Part shown: positions 7,037 through 10,846 of the stretch, in pieces
How positions within the stretch are numbered: the first letter of the stretch is position 1
Layout: the number at the start of each line of letters is the position of its first letter
From: Krumholzibacterium sp965370495
Lineage (GTDB): Bacteria; Krumholzibacteriota; Krumholzibacteriia; Krumholzibacteriales; Krumholzibacteriaceae
Length of the DNA: 10,846 nt
NCBI GenBank assembly: GCA_965370495.1
Contig: CBDUUV010000084.1
Coordinates: forward strand, 1 to 10,846
Reading direction: 5' to 3'
The notes under the pieces: model-generated
The model's database searches: none
What the model was told of the DNA's origin: nothing
What the model saw: the letters and a program-made list of their open reading frames with translations, nothing else
Made by a program: the position numbers and the translations under genes

Positions 7037-7099
7037 TAAACAGGTTGCTCTGTCAGGTGCTGTCGCAACCGAATGCCAGTACTTCCCGAATGGTAGAAC

Positions 7100-9517
7100 A
7101 TGACGTATGTCGAGAAACTGATTGAAAGAATCGAATCACTTATAAAACAGGAAGACTACCACATGGCACTCCTGGCGGTCGAGGATTCGGGGCCGTTGGA
7201 TAGATTGTTGCCGGTCCCTTCCCCCGAACACAGGAGAATGTCGCTGCTGTTTTCCAGAGTGCACTATTTCAATCACAATTACAGAAAGGCAAACGATTAC
7301 CTTTCCGGGCTCCTTCCGCTCTACGAAGATATCCGGGTTGACACCGATTACGTGTTCATCAGATCACAGTTACTGCTGATGGAAGGGCACACGGAGGAAG
7401 CACTCAAGATACTTGGAAGCTCGTTATCGGACACCCGTTCCCGCGAGGATAAGTTCTTCCTCAGATTCTGCCTCGGCAAGGCTCACTTCTGGAACGGAGA
7501 CTACCTCAACGCGAACCTTCTTTTTCAGACGACCGAACAACATTACTCGATGACCGGCAACCCGCTCATGCTCGGTAACATCCGCTACATGCTCGGATAC
7601 ACCGCGTTTCAGCGATGTTTCTTCGACCAGGCAGGCTCATTCTACAGAAAAGCCGTGGAGAATTTCAGGGACGCGGGGAGTTCGAGGCAACTCGCTGCCG
7701 TCTTCCACATGATAGGCATCCTTTCCTACAGGACCGGTCATTACGAAGAATCCGAGAATTACCTGTCTCAATCCAGCAGGTTCTTCAAGAATGTCAAGAA
7801 CACAGCAGGCATCACCGAAACAACCATAGCTCTCGGACGTGTAAAGATGTTTCTTGGAGATCATCAATCGGCCCGGGAATATATGAATAAAGCCCGCGAG
7901 CTCGCGGAAAAAACCGGGTACAAACGCGGTCATGCCCTGGCACTGGAATTTCTCGGGGAAATAGCCTTTCTTGAGGAGCATTACGATCTTTCCATGTCTT
8001 ATCTCCTCAGGGCGGAGGAACTGGCCCTGGAAATAGCACCAAAAGGAGATATAACGGTAGAGGTATACCGGCGGCTCGGTGATCTTTATACACGCGTTGA
8101 AAGGCTGGAAGAAGCTGAATCCATTCTCACGAAGGCCCTCGAACTATCAAAATCCCTGCACGATGATCACGAGTTGGGATGCGTCCTGCGAGCTCTCGGT
8201 ATCCTCGAAGCAAAGAAAAGCAATATCGAATTATCCCATTCGTATTTCGGCGAATCTATATCCACTATGAAGACCATCAAGGAACCGTTTGAACTTGCAA
8301 GGACGTACCTGTCCGCAGCCGAGATATTTACCGGCCTGGTCATCGATCCCGAACCGGGCAGGGACAGGAAAAGCGAACTCCTCGATTCGGCAAGAACCTC
8401 CGCCACCGAAGCAGCTCACCTGTACGATTCTCTCGGCCTTCCTGACAAAGCTGAAAAATGCGAGAATCTGGCCAACAGGATCCTCAGTGATTTCTATGAG
8501 GAAAAGAATTTCTCCAGAAAAGTACGGGTAGTATTCAAGGACAGCTGGCTTTATGAGGGTTTTGTTGTCGCCAGGTCCGATCACATGAAAAAAGTAGTAT
8601 CGAAGATCGCTTCACTGTCCCCGAGCAATATCCCTATCCTTATCTCCGGTGATACGGGGACTGGCAAGGAAGTAATCGCCAAACTGATTCACAAATTGAG
8701 CATGAGGCCTGATGGCAAGTTCGTGGCATTTAATTGCGCGTCAATACCGGACTCCGTTTTTGAGAGTGAGCTCTTCGGCCACCGGAAGGGCGCGTTCACT
8801 GGAGCTGACAGGAACCATGTTGGACTGATCGAGAGAGCTTCGGGCGGTACGCTCTTCCTCGACGAAATATCAGATCTTACCGTATCACAGCAGGCAAAGC
8901 TCCTCAGGGTCTTCCAGGAACAGAAGATCAGGAGAATCGGCGAATCCGGAGAACGTCATATAGATATTCGCATTATCTCCGCATCCAACCAGAACATCGA
9001 TGCTCTGCTCCGATCCGGCAAGCTGAGGAAGGATTTTTACTACCGCATCCTCACCGATTCAATCAAACTCGAACCGCTCAGACGCAGGCGGAAGGATATC
9101 CTTGCGCTATTTGCCTGGTATATAAAACAATCCGGCTTCGATCCTGCCATCGAGGAAGGCGTACTCGAATTCCTCAACGGGTATCACTGGCCAGGAAACG
9201 TCCGCCAGCTAATCAGCGTTGTCAGGGTTCTCTCCCTCATCGGAAGGGAAAAGGGAACAATCAGCAAGGGGGATCTGCCTCTCAAGATCCGAAATCACCA
9301 CATCCTCGGACTCCAGCACGATCCGTTAACCTCTGCAAATATCCTCAAGACCCGCGAGATCCGTTCTATCGGGCTCATCAGGGACAGGGATGAGATACGC
9401 GATCTTATAGTATCAAGCCTGATAAGAACGAATGGAAACAAATCCAGCGCAGCCCGCGAGCTGGGAATCTCGAGAAGCACTATGTACAGGATGCTCAAGA
9501 ACCTCGCCATTAAATAA
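7100..9517 (+). CDS. TPR - sigma-54 AAA+ - Fis-type DNA-binding transcription activator
   Basis: This is an 805-residue enhancer-binding protein that would open promoters held by sigma-54 RNA polymerase. Residues about 1-470 form a long run of tetratricopeptide-like helix pairs, for example around 125-150, 160-190, 200-230, 240-275, 285-315 and 325-355. The AAA+ domain has Walker A GDTGTGKE at 517-524 (K523), the sigma-54 contact loop GAFTGA at 564-569, Walker B GGTLFLDE at 582-589 and the sensor II region WPGNVRQL. The last 26 residues (780-805) are a Fis-type helix-turn-helix, NKSSAARELGISRSTMYRML. The usual sensor (receiver, GAF or PAS) is replaced by TPRs, so the signal is probably a bound peptide or protein. 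The ATG has only a weak ribosome binding site. The gene follows the small secreted protein and precedes a secreted protease. No good -24/-12 promoter was found nearby, so its targets may lie elsewhere. Confidence 0.93.
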   Translation: MTYVEKLIERIESLIKQEDYHMALLAVEDSGPLDRLLPVPSPEHRRMSLLFSRVHYFNHNYRKANDYLSGLLPLYEDIRVDTDYVFIRSQLLLMEGHTEEALKILGSSLSDTRSREDKFFLRFCLGKAHFWNGDYLNANLLFQTTEQHYSMTGNPLMLGNIRYMLGYTAFQRCFFDQAGSFYRKAVENFRDAGSSRQLAAVFHMIGILSYRTGHYEESENYLSQSSRFFKNVKNTAGITETTIALGRVKMFLGDHQSAREYMNKARELAEKTGYKRGHALALEFLGEIAFLEEHYDLSMSYLLRAEELALEIAPKGDITVEVYRRLGDLYTRVERLEEAESILTKALELSKSLHDDHELGCVLRALGILEAKKSNIELSHSYFGESISTMKTIKEPFELARTYLSAAEIFTGLVIDPEPGRDRKSELLDSARTSATEAAHLYDSLGLPDKAEKCENLANRILSDFYEEKNFSRKVRVVFKDSWLYEGFVVARSDHMKKVVSKIASLSPSNIPILISGDTGTGKEVIAKLIHKLSMRPDGKFVAFNCASIPDSVFESELFGHRKGAFTGADRNHVGLIERASGGTLFLDEISDLTVSQQAKLLRVFQEQKIRRIGESGERHIDIRIISASNQNIDALLRSGKLRKDFYYRILTDSIKLEPLRRRRKDILALFAWYIKQSGFDPAIEEGVLEFLNGYHWPGNVRQLISVVRVLSLIGREKGTISKGDLPLKIRNHHILGLQHDPLTSANILKTREIRSIGLIRDRDEIRDLIVSSLIRTNGNKSSAARELGISRSTMYRMLKNLAIK

Positions 9518-9610
9518 CGGGAACATAATCCGGTTTTTCCGTCAAACATTCATGCCACCCGTAAAAATCTGTTTACAGTTATTGTTTATAAGATATTGTT
9601 ATAAATTGTC

Positions 9611-9640
9611 TTGACAGCATGATCCGCGTTCACATACACT
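9611..9640 (+). promoter_or_regulatory. Candidate sigma-70-type promoter of the protease gene
   Basis: A perfect TTGACA at 9611-9616 is followed after 18 bases by TACACT (9635-9640), which matches 4 of 6 bases of the -10 consensus. It lies about 55 bases before the start codon, after an AT-rich stretch (9570-9610) that could act as an UP element. The protease gene may therefore be transcribed apart from the regulator. Confidence 0.5.
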
Positions 9641-9695
9641 CATCGCACTTCTCGTATTGGAAATCCATTCCCCACCAAAGTACAAGGAGGGCTTG

Positions 9696-10814
9696 ATGAA
9701 GCTTTTCTCCCATTCGCATGTGAAATGGGCGGGAGTATTCGTTATGTTCTTGGCATTCGGCTTCATGACCGGATGTTCGGAAACGAGCGATATCCTCACT
9801 GCTCCGGAAGGCACAAGCCAGGGTCCGGTCACGCTTAGCGCTTCCGATACCAGAATTCAAGCTGTAATGGCGGTTCAGAATCAGCACACCGGGAACCTGA
9901 TGTCCGACCCACTGGTCGTGGGGACAGCGACCGGAATCAACGATGACGGAAAACCCGCGATATTCGTTTACCTCGAAAACAGCAGGGGCGGCAAAGACAT
10001 CCCCTCGCATATCGAGGGCATCCCCGTGAAGAAGATCATTTCCGGCAGGATGAGGATGTTACGCGGCGGTGGTGGCGGCGGCTCGACTACCGGACATACC
10101 GCCCGTTACCCGCGCCCCATCTCTCTCGGTGTCTCCGGTGGTAACAGCAAGGATCTCGCCAATGGTTACTGCTGCAGCGGAACGCTCGGCGCCCTGGTGC
10201 AGAACGGTTCGGGAACCAAGTTCATCCTGAGCAACAAACACGTCTTTGCCGGCGACCAGGCGGCCAGCGTAGCCGATCCTGACGTGGCCGAAGTCGGCCA
10301 GGGGATCAACCAGCCGGGCCTCATCGAAGTGGGCTGTCAGGATATCCCTGCAGATTACGTCGCCAATCTCTCCGAATGGTGCGTAGACGGTATCAACATC
10401 GACTGCGCCCTGGCCGAGATTATCTCCGGCATGGTCGATCCGGCGGGATCGATCCTCGAGATCGGTGTTCTCTCGTCAACCACGCTCGACGCGTATGTCG
10501 GCCTGACGGTCAAAAAGAGCGGAAGAACCTCCGGTCTTACAAGGGGAACCGTCAGCGCTCTCAATGGCGCTTTTAACATCATCGGTTCGGATGAGTGCGC
10601 TGGAGAAGAGACCATTGAATACTTCACCGGGCAGATAGTAGTCTCTGGAAGGAGATTCCTTCTCGGTGGTGATTCGGGATCACTCCTCGTCGAGGATGTC
10701 TCAGTGAATCCTCGCGCGGTCGGACTGCTTTTCGCTGGCAGTACGCAGACCGCTATCGCAAATCCAATCGACAATGTACTCAGTTATTTCGGTGTGTACA
10801 TGGTTGGAAACTAG
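9696..10814 (+). CDS. Nal1-like trypsin-type serine protease, lipoprotein
   Basis: The 372-residue product starts with a lipoprotein signal peptide. The lipobox is FMTG-C with C27 as the lipidated residue and S28 at +2, which suggests the outer membrane. An N-terminal domain (about 45-120) contains VVGTATG and IPSHIEGIPVKKIISG, typical of the bacterial Nal1-like trypsin group. A six-glycine linker (124-129) joins it to the protease domain. The likely catalytic triad is H182 (in SNKHV, not the usual AAHC), D236 (in NIDCALAEI) and S327 (in GGDSGS). SGRTSGLTRGTV and AVGLLFAGS are also hallmarks of this group. Several cysteines could form disulfides. The ATG follows AAGGAGG by five bases; the longer frame from 9657 would spoil the signal peptide. 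The coding sequence is complete within the window. Its substrate is unknown; cutting the small secreted protein of this locus is one possibility. Confidence 0.88.
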   Translation: MKLFSHSHVKWAGVFVMFLAFGFMTGCSETSDILTAPEGTSQGPVTLSASDTRIQAVMAVQNQHTGNLMSDPLVVGTATGINDDGKPAIFVYLENSRGGKDIPSHIEGIPVKKIISGRMRMLRGGGGGGSTTGHTARYPRPISLGVSGGNSKDLANGYCCSGTLGALVQNGSGTKFILSNKHVFAGDQAASVADPDVAEVGQGINQPGLIEVGCQDIPADYVANLSEWCVDGINIDCALAEIISGMVDPAGSILEIGVLSSTTLDAYVGLTVKKSGRTSGLTRGTVSALNGAFNIIGSDECAGEETIEYFTGQIVVSGRRFLLGGDSGSLLVEDVSVNPRAVGLLFAGSTQTAIANPIDNVLSYFGVYMVGN

Positions 10815-10846
10815 GATCATTACGGCGCCTTCAGGCCAAAATATCC

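Noticed and set aside
1..10846. tRNA, rRNA, CRISPR arrays, riboswitches
   Set aside because: I looked for T-loop motifs in cloverleaf context, regularly spaced repeats and known riboswitch cores and found none. Covariance-model searches could not be run.

Overview
The window comes from a bacterial chromosome, most likely that of a diderm (Gram-negative-type) organism. It carries a lipoprotein with a textbook lipobox, signal-peptide proteins and a sigma-54 activator. Gene density is moderate, spacers are long, and base composition is mixed: coding regions look close to balanced and the spacer at about 6290-6660 is clearly AT-rich. AGG arginine and ATA isoleucine codons are common. Nothing here fixes the phylum. 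The gene types would fit a poorly cultured FCB-like or deltaproteobacterial-like lineage, but that is only an impression. A glutaminyl-tRNA synthetase is informative, because many bacteria lack one and make Gln-tRNA by transamidation instead.

Left part (1-4440). After a gene-free stretch that may begin at the end of an insertion element, there is an O6-alkylguanine-DNA alkyltransferase (minus strand). It is divergent from glnS (plus strand), whose protein begins with an unusual tail of six 5-residue repeats. A solitary ParA/Soj-type ATPase follows, without a ParB gene beside it. It ends at a perfect 17-bp hairpin with a GTAA loop that separates it from a convergent gene.

Middle (4441-6640). 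A small, very arginine-rich secreted protein lies on the minus strand, and an isolated SAM-dependent methyltransferase on the plus strand. A spacer of about 740 bp follows with several short palindromes and no convincing gene.

Right part (6620-10846). A strong sigma-70-type promoter drives a 118-residue secreted protein. Close behind it lies an 805-residue regulator that joins a long TPR region to a sigma-54 AAA+ activator domain and a Fis-type DNA-binding domain. Next comes a lipoprotein trypsin-like protease of the Nal1-like type. The small protein plus TPR regulator resemble in layout the propeptide-receptor pairs of Gram-positive RRNPP quorum sensing, here joined to a sigma-54 output. The last residues of the small protein (FIRLIESLI) also resemble the first helix of the regulator (LIERIESLI). 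That makes this the most interesting part of the window, but the functional link is a hypothesis.
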